Source of the DNA: Firmicutes bacterium CAG:882
GTDB taxonomy: Bacteria; Bacillota; Clostridia; Lachnospirales; Lachnospiraceae
Assembly (NCBI GenBank): GCA_000435595.1
Contig: FR895417.1
Location: forward strand, 1 to 30,345
Length of the DNA: 30,345 bases
Direction of reading: 5' to 3'
Positions 22,321 through 30,345 of the stretch are shown piece after piece. The translations under genes were made by a program, and so were the position numbers. How positions within the stretch are numbered: position 1 is the stretch's first letter; each line of letters opens with the position of its first letter. Below the pieces are notes generated by a model. That model was not told the origin of the DNA. It saw only the letters and a program-made list of their open reading frames with translations, and ran no database searches.

Positions 22321-23697
22321 TTACTTGTTCTTGATTGCCTTTACAGCCTCCTCCATAGCTGCGATACCCTCATCAACCGTCATCTCACCGCTCATGATTG
22401 AACCATGATAGGAATCGAGTGCACTGTTGATTTCAGATACGTTCTCAGCGTAAGGAACCTCAAGGTAAAGGTTAGAAACAGTAAGTGCTTCCTTGGATGC
22501 CTCGTCCTGTGGGAAACCGTCAAGGCTTGTGATGATGTTCATGGCATCATCTGTCATGATGGCAGGGAAGTTACCTGTCTCAGCCATAACCTTTGCGCCT
22601 TCCTCACCGCTTACCCACTTAACGAACTCCCAAGCTGCATCCGGTGTATCTGTTGCCGTTGTAACTGCAAGACCTGTGATTGTACCAAGAGTTGAACCAG
22701 GCTCAACACCCTCTGCATGAGGATACTTTACAATACCCCAGTTTCCGCAAAGACTTGAATCATACTCGCCGCTCTTTAAGTTGGATATAAGTGTTGCAAT
22801 AAACCATGAACCCATGTTCATCATAGCTACATCTCCGCCTGAGAATGCTGCTGAATAATGTAAGCCCTCTGTCTTTAAATCAGTGTACTTACGGCATACA
22901 CCATCCTTCTCCTGATTGAGAACCATGTCATAGTAATCCTTGAAGAAGCCGTACTCACCGTCAAGAATTGTGTGCTTTCCGTCAAGTACGCCGAAGAGCT
23001 GTACAGCGGATCTCCATGTATGATAATGAGCACCATATACCTGATTACCGAAATCAGTCTTTGTGAGCTTTCTTGCAAGAGCATCATACTCTTCAAATGT
23101 CATATCGTTGGTCGGGTAAGCAACTCCCTCTGCATCAAATATATCCTTGTTGTAGAAGAGTACCCAGAAGTCATTTCTGAAAGGAAGCTCATAAAGTGAG
23201 CCGTCAACCGTTACCTGGTCCGTAACACCTGCATACTTTGTGAGGTCAATTCCGTCTGCCTTTATGTAGTCATCAAGCGGAAGAATTGCCTTCTTCTGAA
23301 CTAAAGTTGCATATCCCGGAACATCCTTGACTGTTACCACATCGAAGTCTGAACCTGAACCTGAAAGCTCTGTTGCGAGTACCGTCATATAATCCTGTGA
23401 GCCGAGGTCTACCATGTCGATTGTGACATTCTGATGTGTTGCCTCATACTCATCTGCAAGTGCCTGCCAGTATGCTGTGGATTCCTTATCCCAGATGGCC
23501 CACTTGAGTGTAACCTGTTCTGCCGTGTCAGTTCCCTTCGTTGTCTCTGTTGTGGTGTCACCTTTGGTTGTCTCCACCGTAGTTCCCTGTGAAGGTGCCT
23601 GTGTTGTCGTGTCGTTTCCCGCGTTGTTAGAGCAGCCCGCCATAAGGGTTGTCACCATCGCTGCTGAGAGCAGTACTGATAAAAATTTTTTCCTCAT
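22321..23697 (-). CDS. Extracellular sugar-binding lipoprotein of an ABC transporter
   Basis: 458 aa. Lipoprotein signal peptide with lipobox LMAGC (Cys22), a Thr-rich linker (~28-60, repeats of TTETTKGDT type), then a type 1 solute-binding domain from VTLKWAIWDKE on, with DFDVVTVKDVPGYATL, LPFRNDFWVLFYNKDIFDAE, GDVAMMNMGSWFIA and AAWEFVKWVSGEEGAKVM, all typical of family 1 sugar-binding proteins. It captures the oligosaccharide at the membrane surface. AGGAGG lies 8 nt upstream. Divergent from the YesM/YesN pair, which likely controls it. Confidence 0.93.
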   Translation of the reverse strand: MRKKFLSVLLSAAMVTTLMAGCSNNAGNDTTTQAPSQGTTVETTKGDTTTETTKGTDTAEQVTLKWAIWDKESTAYWQALADEYEATHQNVTIDMVDLGSQDYMTVLATELSGSGSDFDVVTVKDVPGYATLVQKKAILPLDDYIKADGIDLTKYAGVTDQVTVDGSLYELPFRNDFWVLFYNKDIFDAEGVAYPTNDMTFEEYDALARKLTKTDFGNQVYGAHYHTWRSAVQLFGVLDGKHTILDGEYGFFKDYYDMVLNQEKDGVCRKYTDLKTEGLHYSAAFSGGDVAMMNMGSWFIATLISNLKSGEYDSSLCGNWGIVKYPHAEGVEPGSTLGTITGLAVTTATDTPDAAWEFVKWVSGEEGAKVMAETGNFPAIMTDDAMNIITSLDGFPQDEASKEALTVSNLYLEVPYAENVSEINSALDSYHGSIMSGEMTVDEGIAAMEEAVKAIKNK

Positions 23698-23758
23698 AGA
23701 TTTTTCCTCCTGATTTTGTTTTGAAGATTGGTTACGTCCATCTCTTAACTATGGCTCT

Positions 23759-23764
23759 ATTATA
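23759..23764 (-). promoter_or_regulatory. -10 box of the ABC transporter operon
   Basis: A perfect TATAAT on the minus strand, about 62 nt before the start codon. The -35 position 17 nt away reads TTCGAT, a poor match, which suits a promoter dependent on an activator such as the divergent YesN-type regulator. The A/T-rich spacer to 23970 also holds weak -10-like boxes for the kinase gene but no clear pair. Confidence 0.55.
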
Positions 23765-23970
23765 ACGGAGTGAACCTGCAAATCGAATGGATAAATTTAA
23801 TTTTTTATTAATTATTTTGGGTATTTTCTGCTTATCGGCAAATTAAATAATGTAAAATTCTATAAAAACATGCAATATTTAATGACCATATTTTATAATT
23901 CATAAAAATATGCTAAAATAAACCGATAATATATGATTTTTGAACTTAAAATCACTCTATAGGAGCCGCT

Positions 23971-25806
23971 ATGAACAGAAAATTTCTCCATAAGCTTCAT
24001 ACACAAGGACACCGCCATTCGCTTCAAGGCATAATTCTTGTAATAACGCTTATTTTTACAATATTTATAGGAGCCGTGCTCTCTCTTCTGTCCGTGTCCT
24101 TCTATAATAAGTACATAAAGACCGGACTTATCGAGAACACGGATGCCAACCTCTCCTTCATGGTCGACTCGATTAACGAGAACATCGCGGAGGTGAACCG
24201 CCTCGTATCCTTCTGTCAGACGCACTCTTACATAAGCCGTTTCATGAAATACACAGGGACAGGCTCTCCCAACACGGCTCTGCTAGCTTATGACAGACTT
24301 AACGACGAATACCGCACAAACCCGGTAAGTAATTACATACATCGTATCATAATAGGCAACAGCTATGACCGCTACCTGCAGATTGTTGATGCCACCTACT
24401 CGACATCACGGAACGTGGCCGAAATCACGAGGTCGCTTGACATCTACGAGAGGCAGCTTGCCTCCGAAAAGCTTGATTTCACGGACGGATTTATTCCCGA
24501 CCCATATCTTAACAGAACCTCGAGGAATGTTCTTATTCTTATAAACCCTGTCTTCTTCGAGTACAGTTTAAAACAGGGCGGCTATACCTGCATTTCACTC
24601 CGCGAAGAATTTTTCACGGCACCTATGCACTACTACTCCATGGCAGACGACAGCAGGCTCTACCTCACCCTCGGCGACCATGTCTACCTCATGGACAACG
24701 ATGCTCTCACGGAGCTTGACATCACTGACACCGACATTGACGAGCTTCACTACCATGAGATTTCCCCGGAAGCCCGCGTGTTCCACTTTAACAACGCTTC
24801 GGGCTCAGGCTACTTAATAAGCAAGCCGCTCTCTGCGGAAGGCTGTTATATAACGCAGCTTATATCCAACAAGGAGATGAAATCGTACATTCCTTACTAC
24901 TTTTTTATCATACTTGCGATAACATCACTCATAATCCTGATTGGCTTCCTGCTCTCGACTATTCTGTACCAGTTCATAAGCGTTCCGGTTCAGAAAATCC
25001 AGAAGCGCCTCGAAAAAATTTCACACGGAGATTTCAGCCGTGACACTTCAATCGAATGGAACCATGAGTTAGGCGACATAGGACGTGGAATCAATAACCT
25101 GTCAGAGAATATCGAATTACTGATGAACAACAAGATTCAGGATGAGAAGGACAAAAAAGACTTAGAATATAAGATGCTGCAAAGCCAGATTAACCCGCAC
25201 TTCATTTATAACACGCTGAATTCAATTAAGTGGATGGCAGTTACACAGGGTGCCGACGGAATTGCTGAGATGACGACTGCCTTGTCAAGGCTCCTAAGAA
25301 GCATCTCCAAGGGAACGCGCGACCTCGTTCCGATATGCGACGAGCTCGCACTCATAACGGACTACTTCACCATACAGCAGTACCGCTACGGTGGCACAAT
25401 AAAGATGGACATAATCGTCGATGACGATGAGCTTAACAACTGCCTTATCAATAAATTCACGCTCCAGCCGCTCGTGGAAAACGCCATCTTTCACGGCATT
25501 GAGCCGAAGCAGTCAACGGGGCACATAACCATTCATGTCTCACAGGAGAACGCGACCGATATAAATGTCATTGTTGAGGACGACGGCGTAGGAATGACCG
25601 CCGAACAGATTGAGAACATATTCTCCGAAACCTCCAATGACAAATCACAGTTTTTTAAAGAAATCGGTCTTATCAACATAAATAAGCGCATAAAGTATGA
25701 ATTCGGCGATGAGTACGGCATATTTATAGAGAGTGAGCTTGGAAAATACACAAGAATGATTGTAAAAATAAAGAAAATGGAGGTTGACAAATGTACAAAG
25801 TTTTAA
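23971..25806 (+). CDS. yesM: YesM-like sensor histidine kinase
   Basis: 611 aa. First span ~20-43, a ~260-residue extracellular sensor part, second span ~307-333, HAMP-type linker (~334-385, VPVQKIQKRLEKISHGDFS), then the His_kinase domain with LQSQINPHFIYNTLNSIKW, where His410 is the phosphorylated residue. The ATPase domain has the N box LQPLVENAIFHG (Asn504) and G1 box EDDGVGM. This is the YesM/LytS class used by Firmicutes to sense extracellular glycans. AGGAG lies 5 nt before the ATG. It overlaps the regulator gene by 16 bp. Signal unknown, presumably the oligosaccharide imported by the adjacent transporter. Confidence 0.93.
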   Translation: MNRKFLHKLHTQGHRHSLQGIILVITLIFTIFIGAVLSLLSVSFYNKYIKTGLIENTDANLSFMVDSINENIAEVNRLVSFCQTHSYISRFMKYTGTGSPNTALLAYDRLNDEYRTNPVSNYIHRIIIGNSYDRYLQIVDATYSTSRNVAEITRSLDIYERQLASEKLDFTDGFIPDPYLNRTSRNVLILINPVFFEYSLKQGGYTCISLREEFFTAPMHYYSMADDSRLYLTLGDHVYLMDNDALTELDITDTDIDELHYHEISPEARVFHFNNASGSGYLISKPLSAEGCYITQLISNKEMKSYIPYYFFIILAITSLIILIGFLLSTILYQFISVPVQKIQKRLEKISHGDFSRDTSIEWNHELGDIGRGINNLSENIELLMNNKIQDEKDKKDLEYKMLQSQINPHFIYNTLNSIKWMAVTQGADGIAEMTTALSRLLRSISKGTRDLVPICDELALITDYFTIQQYRYGGTIKMDIIVDDDELNNCLINKFTLQPLVENAIFHGIEPKQSTGHITIHVSQENATDINVIVEDDGVGMTAEQIENIFSETSNDKSQFFKEIGLININKRIKYEFGDEYGIFIESELGKYTRMIVKIKKMEVDKCTKF

Positions 25807-27398
25807 TTGTCGATGATGAGCCACTTGTTCAGGTCGGAATAAAATCAATGCTTAATTGTCAGGCTCTCGGTCTGGAAATATGCGGTGTTGCAGCCAACGG
25901 TGAAGCAGCGCTCGGTATAATTGAGGCTTCATCTCCCGATATTGTAATCTGTGATATAAAGATGCCTATAATGTCAGGGCTTGAACTCATAAAAATATGC
26001 TGTGAGCGCTACGGCTGCCATAAGCCGGTATTCATTTTTCTGACCAGCTACGAGGAATTCTCAATGGCTAAGGAAGCACTGACCTATCAGGCATCCGACT
26101 ACCTGGTAAAGCTTGAGCTCACTCCTGCCGTGCTCGACGCGGCAATAAGGAGAGCGATTGAACGGATTCCTGCTGAATCACCCGCCCGGTCTGCCGGCTC
26201 CGACACGGAACAGTTCCACTACGACGAGAAGTTCTACATAAGACTTTTGCAGAACATGTTCGACAGCCCTGAGCAGATTAAAGTCCAAGGTGAATATCTC
26301 GGAATCAAGCTTGGCAGTACGCCATGTCAATGTATCTATATTGAATTTTTTGACCACACAGGCAATAATCTGTCCGCCGACAAGCAGCTATCGCTCTACT
26401 CGAGCGCATTCAACCTGCTAAATGAGCTTATTCCTAAGTATCTGTCTGCGAAGGTTATCCCTCTGGACGTCAACCATTGTGTGGTGATAGCCGATATCGG
26501 CTATGAGAACGGACGCTGCTCACCTGATACCACACATATCATTGAGGTTCTCGGCGAAATGCAGGCTTCGCTCCGAAAATACTACAATATACTCATAAAA
26601 GCAGGCATTGGTTCCGTGGTAAAAAACCCGTTCGAGCTCTCCGAATCCTACCAGTACGCAAGACAGGCATACTCCTTTATTGATGACGAACATTCATTTC
26701 TATCGATAGATGAATGTCAGTCAGGGGACTACAACCACCGCATATTCAACCTCTCGATATTCAGACCTCAGCTGCAGACTGCATTTGAAGAGTTCGACGA
26801 GGATGTCCTCTCTCAGACAATCGACGAGCTTACCGGAATGTTCAGACAGTATCCTCAAAGAAACTTTCAGGCACTTGATGCCGCCTGCAGCATATTATAC
26901 ATGGCAATATCAGCCCTTCCGGGCGGTGAACAGACCGTCGCCGAGATGTTCTCAGAATCACCTGACGGCTACCGCTCTATCTACCACAAGCAGTCAATGG
27001 AACAGATTATCTCATGGCTTGATATTTTTAAGAATAAGCTGTCTGCTTACTTTATTGAGCGGAAAAACAGCCACACTAACCATACGGTCAATCTTGTAAA
27101 GCGCTACATATCGGAGCATGTCTGCGACAAGCTGACACTCAACGACGTCGCCTACAGCTTCAATATAACGCCTAATTACTTAAGCCAGCTCTTTAAAAAG
27201 CACAACGATCTCGGCTTTAACGAATATGTCACCGCCTGCAAAATCAACGAAGCCAAGAGGCTTATGTCCGACGGCAGCATGAAAATATATGAAATATCCG
27301 ACAAACTCGGCTTTGAGAGCTCCTTCTACTTCAGCAAGGTATTCAAAAAACGCGAGGGCGTGTCACCGAAGGAATACATTAACCAGAAGATTGACTGA
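25791..27398 (+). CDS. yesN: YesN-like response regulator with AraC-type DNA-binding domain
   Basis: 535 aa. Receiver domain ~1-125 with VDDE (Asp8/Asp9), phosphoacceptor Asp55 in IVICDIKMP, Thr85 in FLTSYEE and Lys107 in DYLVKLEL. A long middle region (~140-420) probably dimerises and is degenerate GGDEF-like in style. The AraC domain (~430-535) has TLNDVAYSFNITPNYLSQLF and EISDKLGFESSFYFSKVFKK. Its ribosome site GGAGG, 7 nt before the ATG, lies inside the kinase gene end, so kinase and regulator are co-translated. Likely targets: the ABC operon and the heparinase-type gene directly downstream. Confidence 0.93.
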   Translation: MYKVLIVDDEPLVQVGIKSMLNCQALGLEICGVAANGEAALGIIEASSPDIVICDIKMPIMSGLELIKICCERYGCHKPVFIFLTSYEEFSMAKEALTYQASDYLVKLELTPAVLDAAIRRAIERIPAESPARSAGSDTEQFHYDEKFYIRLLQNMFDSPEQIKVQGEYLGIKLGSTPCQCIYIEFFDHTGNNLSADKQLSLYSSAFNLLNELIPKYLSAKVIPLDVNHCVVIADIGYENGRCSPDTTHIIEVLGEMQASLRKYYNILIKAGIGSVVKNPFELSESYQYARQAYSFIDDEHSFLSIDECQSGDYNHRIFNLSIFRPQLQTAFEEFDEDVLSQTIDELTGMFRQYPQRNFQALDAACSILYMAISALPGGEQTVAEMFSESPDGYRSIYHKQSMEQIISWLDIFKNKLSAYFIERKNSHTNHTVNLVKRYISEHVCDKLTLNDVAYSFNITPNYLSQLFKKHNDLGFNEYVTACKINEAKRLMSDGSMKIYEISDKLGFESSFYFSKVFKKREGVSPKEYINQKID

Positions 27399-27438
27399 TA
27401 ATTTTACAATTAACTTTTAAAGGAGGCGCAGTGTAAAA

Positions 27439-29274
27439 ATGACTAACCTTTTTAAAGAAATAAGTGAACAGTTTTTGCGTGACAGCCATTCTTTTTCGCC
27501 CTTTGTCCCATATCCTAAAGCATCTGAGCGGAGCGAATGGGAGAAGCTTGACAGCGAAACATTAAATGAGCTGATAAAACGCGGGGAGACTTTTCTCGGA
27601 TTTGATTATCCGTATCTTAAAGCAACGGACTTTCTGGAATTTTCAAGAACCGGCAACAGGGTTCACTATGAAGATAAGCTCTTTATAAAAAGAAAAGCAC
27701 TGGATGCGCTTGTGCTCGCGGAGTGTACCGAACATTCGGGACGCTTTACGGATGATATTGTCAATGGTATATTTGCAATATGCGATGAGACAGCATGGCA
27801 GCTCCCCGCCCACAACTCATATATCCGCAACTCACCGCAGCTTGTTCTTCCCGATGTCAGCAATCCTGTAATCGAGCTTTTTTCCTGTGAAGCAGCCTCT
27901 GTTCTGGCAACTGCTTATTATCTTCTAAAGGATGAGCTCGATGCCATCAGTCCTTTTATATGCTCAAGAATCATATACGAGACTAAAAGACGTGTTATAA
28001 TCCCATACCTTACAAAGCATTTCTGGTGGATGGGCAAAGGCAGAGAGGAGATGTGCAACTGGACAATATGGTGTACACAGAATATACTTCTGACTGCTTT
28101 TCTTCTGCCTTTTCCCGAAAACGTGCGTCAGAAAATTTTCAAGAAAGCCTGTGCAAGCACGGACTTTTTCCTCAAGGATTACGGCGATGACGGCTGCTGT
28201 GACGAAGGTGCACAGTACTACCGCCATGCCGGTCTCTGCCTTTTTCAGACGCTTGACATTCTGTGCCGCATTACTGATGATTACTTTGCCTCCCTGTGGG
28301 ATAACGAAAAAATCAAAAATATTGCCCTGTACATTCTGAATGTACACGTCGATGACAAATACTATATCAATTTTGCCGACTGCTCACCAGTCGCCGGACG
28401 TGCCGGAACGCGCGAGTATCTCTTCGGCAAGGCATGCGGTCTTAAGAACCTTGCGGAATTTGCGGCACTCGACTACAAGAGAACTCCCGAAAAATTCCAG
28501 CCGGATGAGAACAACCTGTACTACAGGCTTCAGGAGGTCTTTACCCGCAAGGCAATACTCTCCGAGGACACGGACTCCCCTATTTTTCACCCTCCGGTAT
28601 TCTATTCAAGTGCCGGATTATGGATTGCAAGAAACGACTGCTATACTGCCGCCGCAAAGTGCGGTGACAACAACGACAGCCACAACCACAACGACACCGG
28701 AAGCGTAACACTCTACAAGAACGGGCAGCCGCTCCTCATTGACATCGGTGTCGAAAGCTACACCAAAAAGACCTTTTCCGCACAGCGATACGAGATATGG
28801 ACCATGCAGTCGGATTATCACAATCTTCCTACCGTCAACGGCACAATGCAGATGAACGGCGAAGAATACAAGGCATCCTCCATCGTTCACAGCTTCACGG
28901 AGGACGGCGGAAAAATCGCGATGGACATCTCCGGTGCCTACCCTGCCGAAGCTCATCTTCGCGAATACACCCGATGCGTTACTCTTGATGCCTCCGGGCT
29001 CACTCTCGATGACAGCTGGAGCTTTGATGATGACTGTGAACACCCTGTAATCCTCAACTTCATCACTTATGAGAAACCCGTATTATCGAACGAAAGCCCT
29101 GATGTCCTGCTAATCGGCGAGCTCGGTACACTTAAAACCGGTAACAGCCCGTCGCATATAGACATAGAGGAACTTCCAATGACAGACCCGCGCCTCATGC
29201 AGTGCTGGAAGCACAGCCTGTACCGCATCAGAATTGCCGTCCCGTGTGGCGGTGTACGAATCAGGGTGTCATAA
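27439..29274 (+). CDS. Heparinase II/III family protein (polysaccharide or oligosaccharide lyase)
   Basis: 611 aa without signal peptide. The N-terminal ~370 residues form the (alpha/alpha) toroid, with NWTIWCTQNILLTAFLLP and CCDEGAQYYRHAG (~253-265), a position of conserved Tyr/His residues in this group. From ~390 the heparinase II/III beta domain appears, with its signature DSHNHNDTGSVTLYKNG (His415, His417, Asp419) and DYHNLPTVNG. Such lyases (PL12, 15, 17, 21 and relatives) cut at uronic acids, creating the unsaturated sugar that GH88 removes. Cytosolic location suggests action on oligosaccharides. AAAGGAGG lies 12 nt before the ATG, a longer gap than usual. The last residues may have been altered by the junction at 29261. 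Confidence 0.85.
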   Translation: MTNLFKEISEQFLRDSHSFSPFVPYPKASERSEWEKLDSETLNELIKRGETFLGFDYPYLKATDFLEFSRTGNRVHYEDKLFIKRKALDALVLAECTEHSGRFTDDIVNGIFAICDETAWQLPAHNSYIRNSPQLVLPDVSNPVIELFSCEAASVLATAYYLLKDELDAISPFICSRIIYETKRRVIIPYLTKHFWWMGKGREEMCNWTIWCTQNILLTAFLLPFPENVRQKIFKKACASTDFFLKDYGDDGCCDEGAQYYRHAGLCLFQTLDILCRITDDYFASLWDNEKIKNIALYILNVHVDDKYYINFADCSPVAGRAGTREYLFGKACGLKNLAEFAALDYKRTPEKFQPDENNLYYRLQEVFTRKAILSEDTDSPIFHPPVFYSSAGLWIARNDCYTAAAKCGDNNDSHNHNDTGSVTLYKNGQPLLIDIGVESYTKKTFSAQRYEIWTMQSDYHNLPTVNGTMQMNGEEYKASSIVHSFTEDGGKIAMDISGAYPAEAHLREYTRCVTLDASGLTLDDSWSFDDDCEHPVILNFITYEKPVLSNESPDVLLIGELGTLKTGNSPSHIDIEELPMTDPRLMQCWKHSLYRIRIAVPCGGVRIRVS

Positions 29275-29388
29275 CAAGATCCACAGCTTTATTCTCCAGC
29301 TCCTGAATAATATGAAGATATGTCTTTTGCGTTGTAGTCATGCTTGCATGTCCTAATCTGCGTGCCACACTTGCGATTGATGAACCTA
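29261..29388 (-). pseudogene. Tyrosine recombinase (integrase), C-terminal remnant
   Basis: About 42 residues: IASVARRLGHASMTTTQKTY then LHIIQELENKAVDLVM. This is the integrase C-terminus with the LGHAS-x-x-TT-x-x-Y block containing the nucleophilic Tyr and its preceding His. Upstream of ~29388 the sequence changes character and encodes a different fragment on the opposite strand, so the catalytic Arg regions are missing. The stop codon overlaps the heparinase gene end by 14 bp. A leftover of an integrated element. Confidence 0.8.
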
Positions 29389-29465
29389 TGGAGTATGCAC
29401 GATTAGTGTTGGATGGAGAAATGCAAGCTTGGATTGATGCAAAAGATAGTTTAGAAGTGTGGTAA
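29376..29465 (+). pseudogene. C-terminal fragment of an unknown small protein
   Basis: Plus-strand frame reading IDEPMEYARLVLDGEMQAW then IDAKDSLEVW and TAA; composition is protein-like and distinct from neighbours. It begins at the breakpoint of the integrase remnant. It may be the tail of a small mobile-element gene such as an antitoxin, but the family is not recognised. Confidence 0.4.
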
Positions 29466-29588
29466 ATCAATCGTGAAAATTTTAGATGAATTAAGGATGA
29501 ATATGTGGTAGAATAACCCATATGGCAGCCTCGTTCAAGAGACTATCAAATCGAAGTTTGTCAAAGCAACGGAACCACTATTTTATTA

Positions 29589-29631
29589 TACTCCCACAAG
29601 CAATTTCACATCTGCCTGTGGGAGTATTTTT
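29589..29631 (+). terminator. Rho-independent terminator in the remnant region
   Basis: TACTCCCACA (29589-29598) pairs perfectly with TGTGGGAGTA (29617-29626), followed by TTTTT. It has no intact gene in front of it now, supporting the view that a gene was lost here. Confidence 0.85.
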
Positions 29632-29636
29632 ACGCC

Positions 29637-29876
29637 TTAATAGCAGTTATTATTACAACAACTATGATACATAAGATTTAGTCCAACAGAAAAGCAAATC
29701 CACCAGCTTACCACATTGACATCCAGCGGAATACACATTCCTGCAATCAATGCAAAGGTAATACTAACAATACACAAAGCAACCGTCACCGCTTTTCTTA
29801 AGCTTTTTACACCGGTAACTTTATAATACTGCCAGCGGTCATGCCACTGACATAAGCATCCCCCTTGCCCCCGCTT
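29637..29876 (-). pseudogene. Membrane protein fragment, no start codon
   Basis: Minus-strand frame of ~75 residues running WHDRWQYYKVTGVKSLRKAV, TVALCIVSITFALIAGMCIP, LDVNVVSWWICFSVGLNLMY and a Cys/Asn-rich end. Two hydrophobic spans are visible. A TAG stop lies just upstream with no ATG between, so it is probably a truncated gene. Family not recognised. Confidence 0.4.
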
Positions 29877-29907
29877 AGTGCTCTACACACTTGAAGCCGG
29901 GGGATTC
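29868..29907 (-). mobile_element. Possible IS200/IS605-type end hairpin
   Basis: Minus strand: GAATCCCCCGGCTT...AAGCGGGGG, a stem of about nine G/C-rich pairs with one bulge, resembling the subterminal hairpins at IS200/IS605 (TnpB-type) element ends, which often start GAATCCCCC. No tnpA or tnpB sequence is present, so this is only a similarity in style. Confidence 0.25.
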
Positions 29908-29934
29908 TCTGCGAAAAACACATTTACCTTATAG

Positions 29935-30240
29935 GTGGTCTGTCCAACCTTTTTAGTAAAAGTGGATTTCCTTGACACCATTTATGACTGCCCCTTTGAA
30001 ATGCATGAACTGGTAACGGATAAAAAGAATACGAAGGAACGTTTGCAGAATGCTATTATGGATTTTGTTACCGGTTATGGACTGCTTGGATTTATGACCG
30101 CACTCACTACCACACCGGACTTCATTACTTACCATGCGGTATATTTGCCGAAGAATCATTTTATCAAGGAGGAAAGCATGACCACGGAAAAATATCTTTC
30201 GCATCCGTGCCGCCGAAGCAGCCTTTTGCCAGCAGTATAA
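29935..30240 (+). pseudogene. Unknown protein, partial (both ends uncertain)
   Basis: A protein-like plus-strand frame from about KVDFLDTIYDCPFEMHELVT through AIMDFVTGYGLLGFMTALTT to YLPKNHFIKEESMTTEKYLS. No ribosome site precedes the GTG at 29935, and after ~30195 the frame becomes an antisense shadow of another gene, so both ends look broken. Similar accessory genes occur on clostridial integrative elements, but I cannot name the family. Confidence 0.4.
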
Positions 30241-30343
30241 TGCCAACGATGATTACCGCCGGTGCGGCGATCGCACCACAAAGCACCATACGGCGCTTCG
30301 TCTGTTTTTTCTTCTTTTTTCTGATTCTCTCTACCGTTCGATC
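30164..30343 (-). pseudogene. Membrane-anchored protein fragment entering from the right edge
   Basis: Minus-strand frame open at the window edge: a basic stretch (RIRKKKKKQTKRR) followed by a membrane span (MVLCGAIAAPAVIIVGIILL) and CFGGTDAKDI. The frame stops at 30164 just beyond the join with the plus-strand fragment, where the exterior domain should be, so the gene seems cut at ~30195. Its N-terminus may lie outside the window. Family not recognised. Confidence 0.4.
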
Positions 30344-30345
30344 TG

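Noticed and set aside
29389..29521. Extension of the integrase fragment to a full 86-aa gene
   Set aside because: The upstream part has no integrase similarity and is antisense to another fragment, so it is a chance fusion at a breakpoint.

Overview
The window looks like a chromosomal segment from a gut or rumen Lachnospiraceae-type Clostridium. The pointers are moderate GC with A/T-rich intergenic gaps, strong AGGAGG ribosome sites, YesM/YesN-type sugar regulation, an ABC sugar transporter with no dedicated ATPase, and CarD-like, DegV, C_GCAxxG_C_C and small Cys-rich clostridial proteins. I saw no rRNA, tRNA, CRISPR array or complete transposon. The species is not determinable from the sequence alone.

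Layout. (1) 1-2366, minus strand: nitroreductase, a papain-like-fold protein and an aromatic acid exporter-like membrane protein cut by the window edge. (2) 2556-3628, plus: ECF sigma factor and its likely membrane anti-sigma factor, followed by a terminator. (3) 11338-3761, minus: a glycan operon of a 1111-aa DUF5107/TPR protein, a GH35 beta-galactosidase and a GH31 alpha-glycosidase. (4) 11339-12193: a non-coding region with two large palindromic elements, each holding a structured RNA that I recognise as the TwoAYGGAY motif; the RNAs point outward, one toward the glycan operon and one toward an AraC regulator (12194-13051). (5) 13058-16645, minus: a C_GCAxxG_C_C protein, the tail of a broken polysaccharide deacetylase, a third palindrome without the RNA core, DegV, a 59-aa Cys-rich protein, a rhamnogalacturonan-acetylesterase-like SGNH hydrolase and an unknown Cys-motif protein. 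(6) 16821-17336, plus: a CarD-like regulator. (7) 23697-17435, minus: sugar ABC transporter (binding protein, two permeases), then GH88, a YesL-like membrane protein and a galactose-binding-fold protein, with a separate promoter and a LacI-type palindrome before GH88. (8) 23971-29274, plus: YesM-like kinase, YesN-like response regulator and a heparinase II/III family protein. (9) 29261-30345: gene fragments, including an integrase tail, i.e. a recombination scar.

Working model: the YesM/YesN pair senses an oligosaccharide and activates the divergent ABC transporter. Imported acetylated, uronate-containing oligosaccharides are processed inside the cell by the heparinase II/III-type enzyme, GH88, the SGNH esterase, GH35 and GH31. 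None of the enzymes shows a signal peptide and there is no sulfatase, so the locus fits scavenging of small non-sulfated, uronate-containing oligosaccharides (pectin-, arabinogalactan- or glycosaminoglycan-derived) rather than polymer attack.

The most unusual signal is the pair of TwoAYGGAY RNAs inside long inverted repeats. Their helices covary between the two copies, their loops display ANGGA (the CsrA/RsmA recognition core), and a related palindrome without RNA cargo sits beside a truncated gene. This suggests a mobile or repetitive palindromic family that carries an RNA able to bind a CsrA-like protein; that function is inference.
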